Source of the DNA: Lunularia cruciata
Taxonomy: Eukaryota; Streptophyta; Marchantiopsida; Lunulariales; Lunulariaceae
NCBI GenBank assembly: GCA_948567375.1
Contig: OX419756.1
Location: forward strand, 13,645,001-13,709,000
Length of the DNA: 64,000 nucleotides
Reading direction: 5' to 3'
Shown here: piece by piece, positions 43,460 to 56,774 of the stretch
How positions within the stretch are numbered: position 1 is the stretch's first letter
Layout of the letters: the number at the start of each line of letters is the position of its first letter
The notes under the pieces: generated by a model
The model's database searches: none
Told to the model about the DNA's origin: nothing
The model's input: the letters and a program-made list of their open reading frames with translations, nothing else
Made by a program: the position numbers and the translations under genes

Positions 43460-44638
43460 TTAATGACACCTTCTACGTGACTTACTCGGCTCAACCCGAG
43501 TGGTATTGCCGTCAAACCCCCTTCCTCCAAGCAAGTCTTGTTTACCCGAGGCGATGTCGTATGGGTCTTCATCGTCGACTTCTACCTTGTAGCACTCCAA
43601 ATAATTTACTTGGACATCGGCTTCGGAGTCCTCCGAAGACAAAGACGATGAATCTTTGGATTCATCCTCATCTTCTGACAAAGTAGTTTCCCCAAGATGA
43701 GGCACCTTCGTCCAACTTACCGTTACCAGCTTTTGTTCTTTAGACGAAATGTCTTTGAATCATAATTTTTGCTGGTGCCAATCCACCATAACCTAGGCAC
43801 TATACAACCAGGGTCTCCCGATCAAGAGAGGGTAGCCAATTTTGGTTATAGGTCTTAACACAATGTAGTTTAACTTAAAAGGCACCCCTCCGATGATCGT
43901 GGTAATATTCGACAGCATGCCCAAGGGCCATCTCCTGGTTTGATCCGCAAACTTAAGAATCCGGGGTGTTGGTTCAAATGTTGTGTACCCCATTCGATGT
44001 GCAATGTCCTTTGTCATGACATTTACACCCGACTCCGAATCAATGGGTATGGATGTAATCATGCAGCCTGCTATCTCCGCATCCACCTTGGGAGATCCCA
44101 AGTCTTCTTGTTCAATATGATAAATTGCGGGCAAGTCCTTCTTCGTCATCACCCTCACTTTCTTGAGAGCTGAGCTTAGCTGCTTTTTATAGAGCTTATT
44201 GTCCTCCCATAATTGCTTAAACGTGACATTTGCGCTTGTAGACGCCATATCTGCCACAATATCATACTGTGGGACTCCTCCCAATTTCACCTGCTTCGTC
44301 TTTGGCTTTGGTTTTGAATTGTGTGCCGGTTCAAAGCAAACTTCGGGAATCTTGAGGATGGTAACCGGTGGGCGTGGGTGGTTGACCCGATGATCATTGG
44401 GTTGACCAACTTCGGCCTGAATCAGGTCTTTTACTTCAAACCTGATATCTGCCGGAAATACTGGGGTTTGCGTCTTCGCATTTGCCTCCACACTCATCTC
44501 CCGCGTGCGTAGTACTGCTTCCTTAATTTCTCTCTGCAAAGCTTTGGCTTTAGCTTTTGCTAGGACCTTTTCTTCTTTTGCGGAGAGAATAGCTTTTGGT
44601 CGCAGTCTCTTCATTTTCCGGGAGGAAGGCGACGACAT
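43460..44638 (-). pseudogene. Element D protease region
   Basis: The frame 44638-43793 carries PIDSESGVNVMTKD (about 44042-44010), the aspartic protease site with DSES in place of the usual DSGA/S. LLIGRPWL, the C-terminal protease strand, follows near 43815. Before the site is a Lys-rich gag-protease linker. Short acidic frames (43705-43460) join it to RT through stops. Confidence 0.8.
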
Positions 44639-44923
44639 ACTTGTTTCTTCAAAACCTCAATTCTTTCTTTCCGCGCGAGTTTCTACCTTCAAAATTTTGA
44701 GGTCCGGCCAATCCTCTTCTGAGGCTGGACTCCCTTCTTGAGGCCGCTCTTCCTCAAGTGTAATAGAATTGACGTTAGTGTCCCCCTTAGCCTGGAGTGC
44801 AGCACGCTCAGCAAGAGTTTGAACATACTTGATAGGGGTCTTTGGATTGGGTGGTTGCGGGCACTGGTTTCCTATGTGCCCCGATCCTTTGCAATTCCCA
44901 CACAGGGGTACGTACCCAATTTT

Positions 44924-46632
44924 TCATCTTGGCTTCGGACAATTTGGAGACCAATGTCCCATTGAGCCACAATTGTAACAAGCACCCAGTGCTACATTTT
45001 GAGGTCTATTCTGACCACCCATCGGGAGTCTTCGTGGAGGAACAGTAGGATTGTACTCCCGTGGTCCAAACCTAGGACCTTGATATGATGGGCTTGATGG
45101 AGGCTGTGTATCTTGGGTTTGATATACCGTATCTTCTTCTTCGCCTTGATCCCATCTCGGAACCCAATCTATTTGTTGCACTAGAAATGCCGTGCGAGTT
45201 AAACACTCCATATTAGCATGGCCGGATTTACCACACGCCGTGCACCATACGTTTGGTTGTCAAAATGATGGGGGTTTTCTTTGGTCCTTTGCCCCAATCA
45301 TCTGAATTTTAAAATCCGCAAACTCTTTAATCAGAGTTTCCAACTTGTGATCCGCCTTGGATGTATTCTTTATTGGCGGTGTTACGGGCTTCTTTTCCCC
45401 ATGTCTTCGTATCTTTCTCTGCTTGGGTTCTTTGTTGGATTCCAAAGAAGAACTAGAAGAAGTAGAGGATTCTTCCGAAGAAGGAGAAGTACTACGTGAA
45501 GCTCTTCATCTTGGCTTTTTGCCTTTCTTCTCACAATTTCTTTGATTACTGGACAAGTTAGAATGAGCCGCCTCATATCGGGCAACATGTTTGAGGACTT
45601 TGTCCAGAGAGGTTACATTTCTCTCCCTGGCAAAGATTCAAATCTCTGGTGAAAGTCCATCGAGAAACCAGGTAATGGCTTGGGCATCGGAATATCCCAC
45701 CACCCCGGATTGCTTAGGAACTCGGTTCAATAAGGCCATGAACCGCTCAGAGTAATCTCTCAATTTTTCCTTCTTTCCTCGATCCAAATCATTGAGTGCC
45801 GCGAAGACACTCATATCATAATCCACTTCCCAAAATCGTTCCAGGAAGCCATTCCGTAAGTCTGCCCAGTACACTGGGGTTAATCCCTTCTGCATTACAT
45901 GAGTATACCAACTTCAAGCCTTCTTTCGGAGCAGGCTTGGAAAAATCCGCAGTCGATCCGCAAAGTCATGTTCCTTGTTGGCAAAGGAAATGACTTCGAA
46001 TTCTTCAATGAATTTGTCAGGATCTTCGTCAGGTGTGGCGGATTTGGATGTGGTAGAGTTGAACTTACGGGAACCGTAGAGCTACTTGGTATGGACGCCG
46101 TGTTGTCTGCCCACGGGTTCCAATTCGTTGAGTTCAAATTGGGGTTGTTTTTGACAATTTCTTCTCCTCTGGTGGTGTCGACTTCAACCCGATCAGAAGT
46201 AAGAGGGTCCACAGCTTCCGTCTGATCTTCAAATCTTCTTCGGGATAACCGAGGAATTTTTCGTACCAGATGTTGACACTCTTCCTCCATAAGTGTTCGC
46301 GCTGTCTTTTCTCGAACAAACTTCTTAATGAAATCAACTTCCTTTACAGCTTTAGGGGAAGTCGGTGTACAAGGTCGTAGCGCGTATGTCTGCCCGCTTG
46401 AGTCTTTGTTGGTCTTGGCAGACGGGGATGAAAAGTAGCCTTGCCAACCTCCTTTGCGTCTCTTTTGATCAAGTTTGCACAGGGCTGCTTGTACTTTGTG
46501 GAGAAGTTGAAAGTCCAATTCTTCTTGTTCACTTTCGTCTGAAGTGTATGGGGCTTTCAAACGTTCATCTTCTTCACGCTGCACCGCTCGTCTTCGAGCC
46601 CTCTCGTCTTGTTGTTCTCTCAATGCAGACAT
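44924..46632 (-). pseudogene. Element D gag
   Basis: Starts MSALREQQDERARRR at 46632, a highly charged, probably helical N-terminus. The capsid-like region is in 45895-45638 (VYWADLRNGFLERFWEV, then DYSERFMALLNRVPKQ), with a frame break near 45895. Zinc knuckles CTACGKSGHANMEC (about 45250-45210) and CYNCGSMGHWSPNC (about 44990-44930) follow, and a third, more degenerate one lies near 44890. F carries the same gag at 59094-57467. Confidence 0.85.
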
Positions 46633-46696
46633 TCATATTGCATGAACACCCAATTTCAAATTTGGCTTCGTATTCTTCCACTTCCGAGATTTATAT

Positions 46697-46713
46697 CCCC
46701 GGCAGCGGTGCCA
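46697..46713 (-). promoter_or_regulatory. Element D primer binding site, tRNA-Asp-like
   Basis: The minus strand reads TGGCACCGCTGCCGGGG seven bases inside the LTR, two mismatches from the complement of plant tRNA-Asp. Confidence 0.75.
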
Positions 46714-46720
46714 AAAATCA

Positions 46721-47475
46721 TGTAACAACCCGGCAAATATCACTTTTGCGGTAATCGGGTAAGTAAAGTTCGTTCCCGCAGAGACACGATCTAGAATTGG
46801 TCAAATACAAAGTCAAAAGTCACAATTGCAGTTCTTCTTGATTGCTTCTTTAATCTCTTAGGTAGAAACTACACCCAGAAGAGAGTAACAAGCTCACAAT
46901 CTTGACAACTTGTCACGAATACACACATATAATCACAACATAGTCAATTCTGTCCAAACAATTCTTGATTGTGATGATTCAGATTCTCCCAAAGACGGCA
47001 CTTCACTGCAAAGACCAATTTTGCCTCAGAATTGTGTTCCACCTCTCCACTGAAGGCACAACTTCCTCGATCAAAATTGCTTCACATCAACTTCGTGTTG
47101 CCTTCACCAATGCAGAATACTACCAACACTACAATTCCTCTCAGATCTGTCAAGGCATTGCTCCGATGCACTTCACTCAGGATCAAACACACAAAATGAA
47201 GATCAAGGCTGTAGATTCCAACATCCACAAGCACATTGACTTGCTCTTCAGAATTCTCCACACACTCACAAACACAAACACGAAATTGACAATCGGAATT
47301 AAGCTTAAGCGACGAGTACTAAAACCAACACTTCGCTTTATCTATCTTCAGAAATGTGAATACTGAATAACATCGTATTGCAATTGCTCCCCTTAAATAT
47401 TGAAGCAAATGGCAGATTTTCCTACATAGGCACCGCTTCCCAACATCTCTTCCTACCTGTAGATCCTAAATGACA
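46721..47475 (-). repeat. Shared LTR: 5' LTR of D and 3' LTR of E
   Basis: 755 bp, same family and length as 36902-37656. On its left are the primer site and gag of D; on its right is the 3' ORF of E, ending toward it. One LTR therefore serves two units. Confidence 0.85.
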
Positions 47476-47519
47476 GTCTATCTCTCCATATCTGCCTCTT
47501 CCTATCTCAAAATCAACAT

Positions 47520-49641
47520 TTATCCCGATCCAATGCCAACCTCATCATCGGCTTCCAAACCCGATGATCTTCTTACTACTTCACCTTCTTTGGGTATGAT
47601 TGATTCTACTAATTTCTTCACTAATTCTACAACTTCTACACTAGGAACTACAATCGAGCTCATGAGTAATCCATCTACACTCTTATTTCCCGACCCACTC
47701 TTCTCTAAAGTGTCAATTCTCAAGTCCGATGACACCTGACTTCCTACTTCTGCGACATCCGGTTTCTTCTCCACTGTCACACTATTCCGAATTTTCTCCA
47801 ATTCCAAATTGACTAAATCCAATCTAAGACTAACATTATTCTCTACATCTAACATTTTCCTGTCTACTCGCTCTCTCAACCAAATCAGCAATGTGTTCAT
47901 GTCCACATCCTTAGCTCTTCGCTTCCGAGTCTCATGCACAAGTAACTTCAACTCATGCAGACGAGCTTCTTCCAATCTTCCTTCAGCCTCCGTGCTTAGA
48001 AGTGCTTGTAATCTCCCAGCAAGGTCCCCTACTGATTCCGATGCGTATCCTCGAGAACGCTCCACCTTCAACTCCACCCGATACATTTGCAACTCGTCTT
48101 CATATTCTGCAGCAAGCATCTTCTTCTCCTCTACATACTGCACTTTCTGCTGCTCCGCACTCTTGACAAGTTCTTGCAAACACTCGTCTTCTTCTTGCCT
48201 TGATGCCAATTCTCTTTGCCATGCTTGATCTTTTGCTGCGGCACTCTTCTTCAAGCTGTCCAATTCTTGCTCCCTTACGATGTTCATCACCTTAAAAAGG
48301 ACATTCTCGACGCGCACATTACTTACTTCCTCCTGCATCTTGCTGAGCCACATCGCCTGCTCCTTCAACTCTTTGGCTTGCTTTTGCAGGTCCTTCTCTT
48401 TTTTTGCACAACTCTCTTGTAACATGCTCAGCATTTTCTTCCTCGAGTCTTCCTCCCTCCGAAGATCTTCAATTTCCGCACTTCTTTGGATTTGATGCTC
48501 CTGCAGCTCCTTCACTTCCTTCAATAGATGCTTCACCACCTGGAGCTCATTCATCCCTTTTACTCGATCTTGGGGAATTCCTCTCCGATGTTCCTTCAAA
48601 ATCTCCAACAATGGTGTGACCACCTTTGTTAAATATAATATCCTGCCGAAAGTTTCTTCTTCATCATTGCCTTCTTTGTCTGGAGTCTTTTCCTGTGTCA
48701 TTGGCTCCTTCATCCAAAGTTGCAATCTTCATATCTTCAGAGTGTTAGTGCTATCTTCGTCTTGGCCTCTCGAACTCGGCCCCACGGGATATTCCTTCTT
48801 TGCTTCGGGTTTTGGCTTGTTCTCCACCATCGCCTTGCCCACTTCACTCACCACCACCGATTGCTGGACTTTGGGCTCTCCCTCACTTTCACTACCCGAC
48901 TTCCCACTCTTCAACGTGAGCTCTTCTTCTTCTGAGTCTTCTTCTTGCGACTCTGTTTCTTCATCAGACTCTGATCCCAATGATGCTCTTCTCACAACAT
49001 TTGCGGTCTTCAACATCAGCCTCCGAGTCTTGCGTTGGATGGCCGATGGTTTAGCTTCTTTGGGTTTACTTTGCTTCTTCGTCTTTGGACTGGCCGCATC
49101 TTTGATCTTCCACTGTCCCGTTCTTGCAAGTATTTGTCATTCGCCCGTAGCTGAAGCATATACTGTCACTCCTCCTCGTCAGCTTCTCGTCTCAAATCAG
49201 GGTGCATGTGGGAGACCATACAATGCCGCTTGTCTTCAGAGAGCAAGTTTAGGCCGAAGTAGAAATGTGCTGCAAATGGCGCAAAATAATGCGGTGGCGA
49301 GCCCATTTGCCAATTCACTACCATCTGCCTTGTTCGGTGATAGAAATACTTCGCCCAATTCACATGTACTCCTGCAAACATCTGGTGGAAGAAGACCGCC
49401 TGCTGCATGGTTACATACGTTGTTTGCTCCGGCTTGAACATGGCCATCATCGCCCCTATGATACTTCTTCAGATCGGGTCCCAATAGGACTCCACCTTGT
49501 AACCATTTGTAGTTCGTGGAGCAAAAAACGAGTTACAAATCTCCACTGTCTCCTCTGCAGCATCACACTTTTGATAGAAGGTGATTCCTGTTGGCTCTCC
49601 TGCTTCTCTCCCCAGGACTAACTTCCAATCCGACTCAGTCC
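47520..49641 (-). pseudogene. Unit E 3' ORF: coiled-coil protein, mostly open
   Basis: Homologue of the D 3' ORF. The coiled-coil part is an unbroken 401-codon frame (48725-47520), better preserved than in D, with LLKEVKELQEHQI and LQKQAKELKEQ heptads and the C-terminal KLVESIIPKEGEVV tail. The middle (49016-48729) and N-terminal domain (49450-49166, VNWAKYFYHRTRQ) lie in other frames. The N-terminal side is cut by element C at 49642. No pol of E exists in the window. Confidence 0.7.
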
Positions 49642-50332
49642 TGTGAGCCGGCCTGTCTCTCACTCAAGATGAACCTCTGATGGCTATTATGGTAGCGCAC
49701 CATGGGCTAAGAAGGCAAGGAACCCCAACTCCATCATACTCCTCCAAGGCTAACACTCCAAGACTCAAGATATTGCTCACTAGAGAACTCAATGAGAGAG
49801 AGATAGTTGCAAATGAAAGGATGATGAGTACTCCTCACCCCTTGTTTATATACTTGTGAAATAGTTACGTACCAAAGTTACTAATTACCATAGTAACTCA
49901 AGTTACTTGACTAAAAGTCAAGTAAAGTCAAAAAGCAGAAAGGAATATCCATTCACATGGGCATATTCCCCTAAGCATGTGATCTTATCTGGACCCAACC
50001 ACTAAGTCAAGGATTCCTTCACATGGGCTATCCTTGGACTAAAGAAGAATCCAAAACAAAAAGGCTTGCGGGCCCAAGAGTTCTCAACTCTTTCCTCAAA
50101 GCCAAACACCTAGGAATAATAGCAAGTCAACACACTAAAATCCAAAATAGTGGTGCTCATCTTTTCTACTTCCTCTAAAGTAAGGTCCCCTCTATCTTAG
50201 CTATGACTAACTTTAGCTAATCATGACTAATATAGAACCATCCTTTATCTCTATATAAATAATATCTCTTAAGTACTTGTAATACAAAGCTAAATATCAC
50301 AATACCACACACATGCACAAATGGGTGTTACA
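49642..50332 (-). repeat. Element C 3' LTR
   Basis: 691 bp. It ends next to the same polypurine tract as in B (50333-50350). It keeps the 14-bp segment missing from the B LTRs. Confidence 0.93.
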
Positions 50333-50380
50333 TTTACCCCCGGACTAAGTTTTCACTTTGTCCTCAAAGTGAAGGTCTCT

Positions 50381-53300
50381 CTACCTTCTATGGTACATCT
50401 TCAACTTATCATGGTTAATCCTATCAAAGTGTCTTCCTCCCAACTCCTTGAGATCATAGGTGTAATTGCCCCACACCTTCTCTACTATGAAAGGTCCAAA
50501 GTACTTAGGCAAAAACTTCTTTTGCACTCTCTTGAATCGAATGGAATCAAACAACATTACCAATCACCTTCTTTGAAAGGCTCCACCTTCTTCTTGCCTT
50601 GCCTCTTGTCATAGCTCTCCTTTTGTTTCCTTTGGGCTTGCTCCACTCGAACCATAGCAACTGCTCTTGCCTCTTCCAACTCCATGAGTTGTTCCTTCCT
50701 TGACTTCTGTGCATCACCTCCTTGTGCTTTCTTCAATCTCCTATGAATGCTTTGGAAGGTAGGAAGATCAAAGTGAATAGGTAAGGTAGACTCAATACCA
50801 TACACCAATTGAAATGGAGAATATCCGGTGGAAGTCTTCATGGTTGTCCTATACTCCCACAAAACTGCATGAATCCTCTTGTCCCAATGATGTTTAGCCC
50901 CCTCCATTTCTGCATCTTTGGCCAACATCATGCACAAGGTCTGATTGGTTCTCTCTGCCAAGCCATTGGAATTTGGCTTATAGGATGTAGTTACTCTATG
51001 TGTGATAGAGAAATGTTGTAGCATGGCTGTAGTAATGCTTCCTGTAAACTCTCCTCCTCTATCAGAAACCAACTCCAAAGGGCATCCAAACCTAGTGATA
51101 ATGCGTTCATAAAGAAATCTACCCACTTCATCTTCATTCTTGTCCCTCAATGGTCTAGACTCAACCCACTTGGTAAGGTAATCAGTAACTACCACAATGT
51201 ACCGATTGTTCCTTGGGGTTCTATTGAGAGGACCTACAAAATCAATTCCCCACTTCTCAAAAGGTCCTAGCAATGGAATTGATCTAAGTGGTGGAGTGGA
51301 TGTAGACTTTCTAGCAAAAGCTTGACAAACATGACAAGTTTTGCAATAATCAAGACAATCCTTGAAAATCCCTCTCCAATGGTAATCTGCATCTAGAATC
51401 TTAAAGGCAGTCACCTATCCTGCAAAGTGTCCTCCACATACTAAACCTTCATGAAACTCCTTTATGAGTAAGATAGACTCTTCCTTACCCATTGCTCTTC
51501 GAAGTAGACCATCTGCTCCTTGGTGAAAAAGAATATCCTCCACCATTGTGTAAGGTCTAGATCTTGCTGCAAGGGCCCTCTTCTCCCTAGCATGCATCCC
51601 TTCTGGATAGTTACCTCTTGTCACAAAATCCACAATCTCCTTGTACTCCATTGGAACCTCTTGAGTGATTGAGATTGTCATGAGCTCCTCATCCGGGAAG
51701 GAATCATCCATTGGCTCATCTCCATCATGATCATAGGCTCTAGATAACAAATCAACATTTGCATGTTTCTTTCCTGGCCTATCCTCAATGGTGTAGTCAT
51801 ACTCAGACAAGAGTATCATCCACCTTGCTAGTCTCCCTTCAACATTAGGCTTGTTGAAGATGTACTTCAAAGCCTTGTGATCCGTGACAATGGTGGCTTT
51901 CCCTCCAATCAAGTAGTGTCTAAACTTCTTGAGACCAAAGATCAGTGCCAACCCTTCTCTCTCCATGACAGAGTAGTTCTTCTCTGCTGAAACCATCTGC
52001 CTACTAGCATAAGCTATTAGATGATCATGCCCATCTTGGTCTAATTGTCTAAGAGTGCATCCTATAGCTACATTAGAAGCATCAGTGTAGAGGAGGAAAG
52101 GCTTACTCCAATTAGGTTTAGCAAGAATTGGAGCTACGACAAGGGATTGCTTGAGCTCCTCAAAAGCTTTGAGAGCCTCCTTGTCTTCTAAAATCACCAT
52201 GTAATCTACACCCTTCTTCATGTAGATGGTCAATGCATAAGCCTTGTTGGAAAATGAGAAGATGAACCTCCTATAGTATCCAACCATCCCCAAGAATTGG
52301 CGTAACTTTGTCAAGCTTGAAGGGAATAGAAGGTCTGAGATTTTCCTCACCTTCTTAGGATCAACTGCTATTCCATCCTTGGAGATGATGTGCCTCAAAA
52401 GTAGACCTTCTTCACATCCAAAAATGCATTTATCTAGGTTGAGTGATGCATTTGCCTCATCCAAGCATTGCAAGACTTTGATTAGGTGCTCAAAGTGCTC
52501 CTCTTTGCTCCCATAGACACAAAAGTCATCAATGAAGTCTCTCACAAATTTCCCAATGAAAGGTTCAAATACCTTGTTCATGAACCGTTGGAATGTGGCT
52601 GGAGCATTGCAAAGCCCAAAAGGCATGACCTTGAAAGCATAAGTTCCCCAAGGTGTGGTGAATGTGGTGAGTTGTTGATGCTCTGATGCAATCTTGATTT
52701 GGTTATATCCGCTATAACCATCTTCAAAACTGTACCTCTCATGACCTGCAACCTCCTCCAAGATCTCATCAATGAATGGCAATGGGTAGTAGTCCTTCTT
52801 GGTAACAACATTGAGCTTCTTGTAATCCACACATACCCAAAGCTTGCCATTCTTTTTCTTCACAATGACAATTGGAGACACCCATTCTGAATTCTCCACC
52901 TCAAAGATAAATCGAGCCTCCTTGAGCTTATCAATCTCCTCCTTCACAACCAAAGATATTGGTGGGCTAATGCAACGTTGCATTTGGAGGATTGGTCTTG
53001 CATGTGACTCCACCTCTATCTTGTGCTCCTCCAAGGTGACTTCCTTCAAATCCTTGTAACTAAAAGCAAACACATGGATGAACTTGCGGAAAATCTCCTC
53101 AAATCTCACCTTCTCCTCCTTGGTAACATTTGGGCCATACTTGAGGATAGCTAACCTTCTCTCTACCTCCTCAAGTGTCAATGATGATTTTTCTGGGTCC
53201 TTCAAAACCTCTGCCTTAGGTGAAAATCCATAGCACACAAGGGATACACATCTGAATCAGATTCAGATTCATCTTCCTCCGTGGAAGTCTCTTCTTCCAT

Positions 53301-55205
53301 GCTTGTGTCCACACCTGAAGCTCCTTCTTCAGAATCTGATTCCCAATAATCAGAAGATGGTGTATCTGAATGTGAAGTGTTGGTGGTGTTAGTCACAGGA
53401 TTTGTCACTCTATGGTTTGATGGCCCAATCCTCAAGTACCCTTTGTGCCATCAATAAGTTGTGCGTGTTGCTCTCAACCATGGCCTTCCAAGAAGTAAGT
53501 CATAGCTTGAATCCTTCAAGACTTGGAAATTCATGAGATTTTGAACTCCCATAACTGAAACTACCACTTTATCCATCACTCCTACTGGTTGAACTTGTTT
53601 CTTGTTTGCCATGCTCACCACAAATGTTGAAGGTCTTGAGGGTATCATACCCAACTTCTTCATCAACCTTTCTGACATGGCATTCACTGCTGATCCTCCA
53701 TCAACCAATGCATCCTTGATGTTGTGACCATTCACTCTCACATCGATCTTGGAGGCATATTCACAAGCCTCCCATGGTGCTGGCTTGGCATCCACCACCC
53801 CCATTGATATTGGAACTTTTGCCTTCTTCTTCTTCTTGCTCCTTGTAGAACTCAAACCACCTCTAAGCTCCTTTCTCAAGGTAGGGTTCAAAGCAATCAA
53901 TTGGCCCATTGTGATGTTAGCTTTGTGACTACCAACATCCTCCAAGATATTGTAGTTCCATTGTTGCTTTGAAATCAAGAAATCCTCCATCCCCAACTTC
54001 TTCCTTGGAGTCTTTGTTGTTGATGGTGTTGAGGTGCGAGTGCTCCTAGTAGACATATGAGTATCCTTGCTTGAAGTAAATCCTTGAGAAGAGTGAACAT
54101 CCTCTGCAAAACGAGCTCTCTTCTTCTCTTGTGCCAAAAGCTCCAAATTAAGACCCTTGGAGTTTGAGCACTCTCCATTCTCATACTTGCTCTCAACCAC
54201 ATCTATGGATGCTATCCCCTTACCTTTGTTGGGATTAGGAGCCACTTGGGTTTCATTACCTCCCTCTTTCCCTCTATTGGCTCCCTCATAACCCCTTCCT
54301 CCATGGTAAGTGGAATTTGGGCAATTCCTTTGGATATGGCCTCTTCCTCCACAACCAAAACAATTTCTATCATTGAAATTGTTGGCTGGTTGGCCTCCTC
54401 TATATGGATAGTTTCCATAACTCCTAGGCCCTCTCCCTACATTCTGATCCACCTCTCTCTTCTCCCATAGTTGCACCACATTGATCTTGAGATCTGCAAG
54501 TTGTTCTGTGATGATTTGAAGTGGATCTTTTGGTGGAGGTGCAAGAACTGGAGCAACCACTACTTGTGGTGCAACCCTTGCCACCAAAGTATCAGAAGTT
54601 CCACCATACTTGTAGCCTTGAGGAGGATGCACAACCTCCTTCACCACCAAATCACTCTCATCCCCTTCCAAACTCTCCTCCATACGGATTGCGATCTTGA
54701 TAGCTTCAACCTTGGAAGAAGGTTTCTCATATCTCACCTTGCTTCTAATTTGTGGTCTCAACCCTCCCACAAAATTCTTGGTGAGCATGGTCCCTATGCC
54801 AATCATTGTAGTCTCCACATCATCCCCATCCTTCCTCAACACTATGCAAAATCTGGACTCTAACTTTTCCACTCTTTCCACAAAGACTCTCACTTTCTCT
54901 CCTTCTCCTTGCTTGAGAAATATAACCTCACTCATCAATCTATCATAACTCTCATCAGAAAGAAAATTATCAATGAGTGCTAAAGTCAGAGTCTCCCAAG
55001 ACTCCTCTTCCCCATCTCTCCTCTCTCTTTTTTGGTATTCTGACTCATACCATGTAAGTGCTGCATCCTCAAAGAAATCTGGTAATAATGAGGCCCACTC
55101 ATTCTTCCTCCTCTCATTGTTTCCTATGCAAGCTCTCTTGAAGTCTCTCACAAAGGCCTCCACATTTTCTCCATCCTTGCCAAAGAAAACCGGAAATTTC
55201 TACAT
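50381..55205 (-). pseudogene. Element C Gag-Pol, inactivated
   Basis: Colinear with the B polyprotein from gag to the integrase end. Lesions, in reading order: the start ATG (55205-55203) is followed at once by TAG (55202-55200); a TAA at about 53453 ends gag-protease after LLLGRPWLRA; a frame change near 53220-53238 precedes RT; an AAG-to-TAG change lies at 51417-51415 in the integrase zinc domain; and one base is lost near 50561. RT (FIDDFCVYG), RNase H (LYTDAS) and the integrase core are otherwise well preserved. Confidence 0.93.
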
Positions 55206-55441
55206 CTTAACCTCTCACTATCTTTCTTTTTTCTCAATTTTTCTTTTTCTCTTTTCTTTTCTCTCACTCTATAACTAATAGAGTATATACATGACTAACA
55301 CCATTTGAGAATAATCCACCCTAGGGAACAAAAAAGGTTCAAGTTGCTTCAAGATTTCTATAGCAACATCAAATCCTAGAGTGCATATTAATCGAACCCT
55401 CATGGATAGTTTATCCATAAGTTGAAAGATTATCTCCATCA

Positions 55442-55915
55442 CTAATCTTGAGAACTAGCTGATGAAGGTGGTAGTATTTCTGTAGCTATACTAAGACTCT
55501 CTCCAAGATCCTTCACCAAAGTTTCCAAAAGTGCTTTTACTCCACTACACTCATGTCCTTTTGGAAGTCCTTCAACTCCACAAACCTCACACAACTCCTT
55601 GGTCTTAGATCTTCTCTCTCCTAATCTTGGTGAAGAAGGTCCAACATGCAAACCCAAGTCAAGTTAGACTCTCCTTTCCCTCAATCTCTTGCTCTCAAAG
55701 GTCAATGGACATGAATTTGCCTTATGTCCCTTCTCTCCACATAGAAAGCACTTAGACTCACTCTTTCCTCCAAGTGGTGTTGGTTTTTGGATCCTCTCAA
55801 TACTCTCTTCAAATTCTATTGTAAACTCTCTTTTCCTCAAATCCACCCCTACAATCACCTCGAACCCTTGGAGAACCTTGCATAATCTCAATTTCCATTC
55901 TTGATGACCCTTCAT
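55442..55915 (-). pseudogene. Element C accessory zinc ORF, broken
   Basis: Homologue of the B ORF at 12771-13244. The N-terminal half (55915-55664) keeps CFLCGEKGHKANSC. A TTA-to-TAA change at about 55664 ends it; the C-terminal half (55657-55442) keeps CEVCGVEGLPKGHEC. Both motifs are kept despite the break. Confidence 0.75.
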
Positions 55916-56774
55916 GTTCCCAAGATGAATCTAAACACTCAAACATGTTTTTTGTTGATCTCAAACTCCTCATGCATGAGATCTCCACTCTGCAGAATTG
56001 ACCCTTCCTCACAATGTCACTCCAATCTCACAACCAGTATGTCCTAGTCCTTTGAAATTTTTCACACTTGATCATAACTCTAGGATATCACTCCCTGCAA
56101 AATTTCAGATCTTTTCGTTGAGCCATTTGGCCTAGATACCTTTCTATTCAGCACACAAATTTCAGATTTGGTCTAAAAACCACCCCCTTCACTTCAAAAA
56201 CTCATTACTCCATGCGCAAGAACAATCTCTCTCTAATTTTTAGGGCAGCAGGTAGGATACAATGCACTGAATTTTCTTGGAAATTATCAGAACAATTCAT
56301 TGAAAATTGAAGAAATTGCAATTTCTGAAAAAATTTCCTGAGAGCATGCAGTTGCGGGAGCACTTTACCCTATCAACTTTCAAAAATTCTAGCCTAGTGC
56401 GAATAGAAGCTCTCACAATAATTTTAAGAGTGCTTACTGAAAGATAACCCAAGCTATCATGTATAAAAATCTCAAGTCCAGATCTCAAACTTCAGATTTT
56501 GCCCAAAATCACCTTAATCCCCAAAATCTGCAATCCACCTCACACAATCTCTCCAATTCCTCTCATGTGTACAAGATGTACAAAATCGCCTCAAAGACAT
56601 CATAATGAATTACAGGGTATATAAATATATCTTGGTTCTCTAACATAAATTCAGCCCTCTCCTCTCCTAATGTTCTCTCCAAGTGAGCTCTCATAGCCTC
56701 CTTCTGCCTAATGTAGAATTGAACGCGGAACATTATCTTGCCTTCTAGAGAGGTCCCGACAACGGAACCAAAAA

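Larger units (their letters stand above)
36902..47475 (-). mobile_element. Element D: Ty3/Gypsy element with an extra 3' coiled-coil ORF
   Basis: Two 755-bp LTRs (36902-37656 and 46721-47475) bound gag (46632-44924), protease (44638-43793), RT-RNase H (43382-41931), integrase (41900-40617) and a 3' ORF (39713-37701). The LTRs differ at a minority of positions scattered along their length, so the element is older than B. It interrupts the integrase of H. The LTR at 46721-47475 is also the 3' LTR of unit E, so no target duplication can be read at that end. Confidence 0.88.

Noticed and set aside
47809-49437. Plus-strand frames (Ser/Cys-rich, up to 273 codons) opposite the E 3' ORF
   Set aside because: They are complements of the Glu/Lys/Ser-rich coiled-coil ORF; codon pattern and homology with D support the minus strand.
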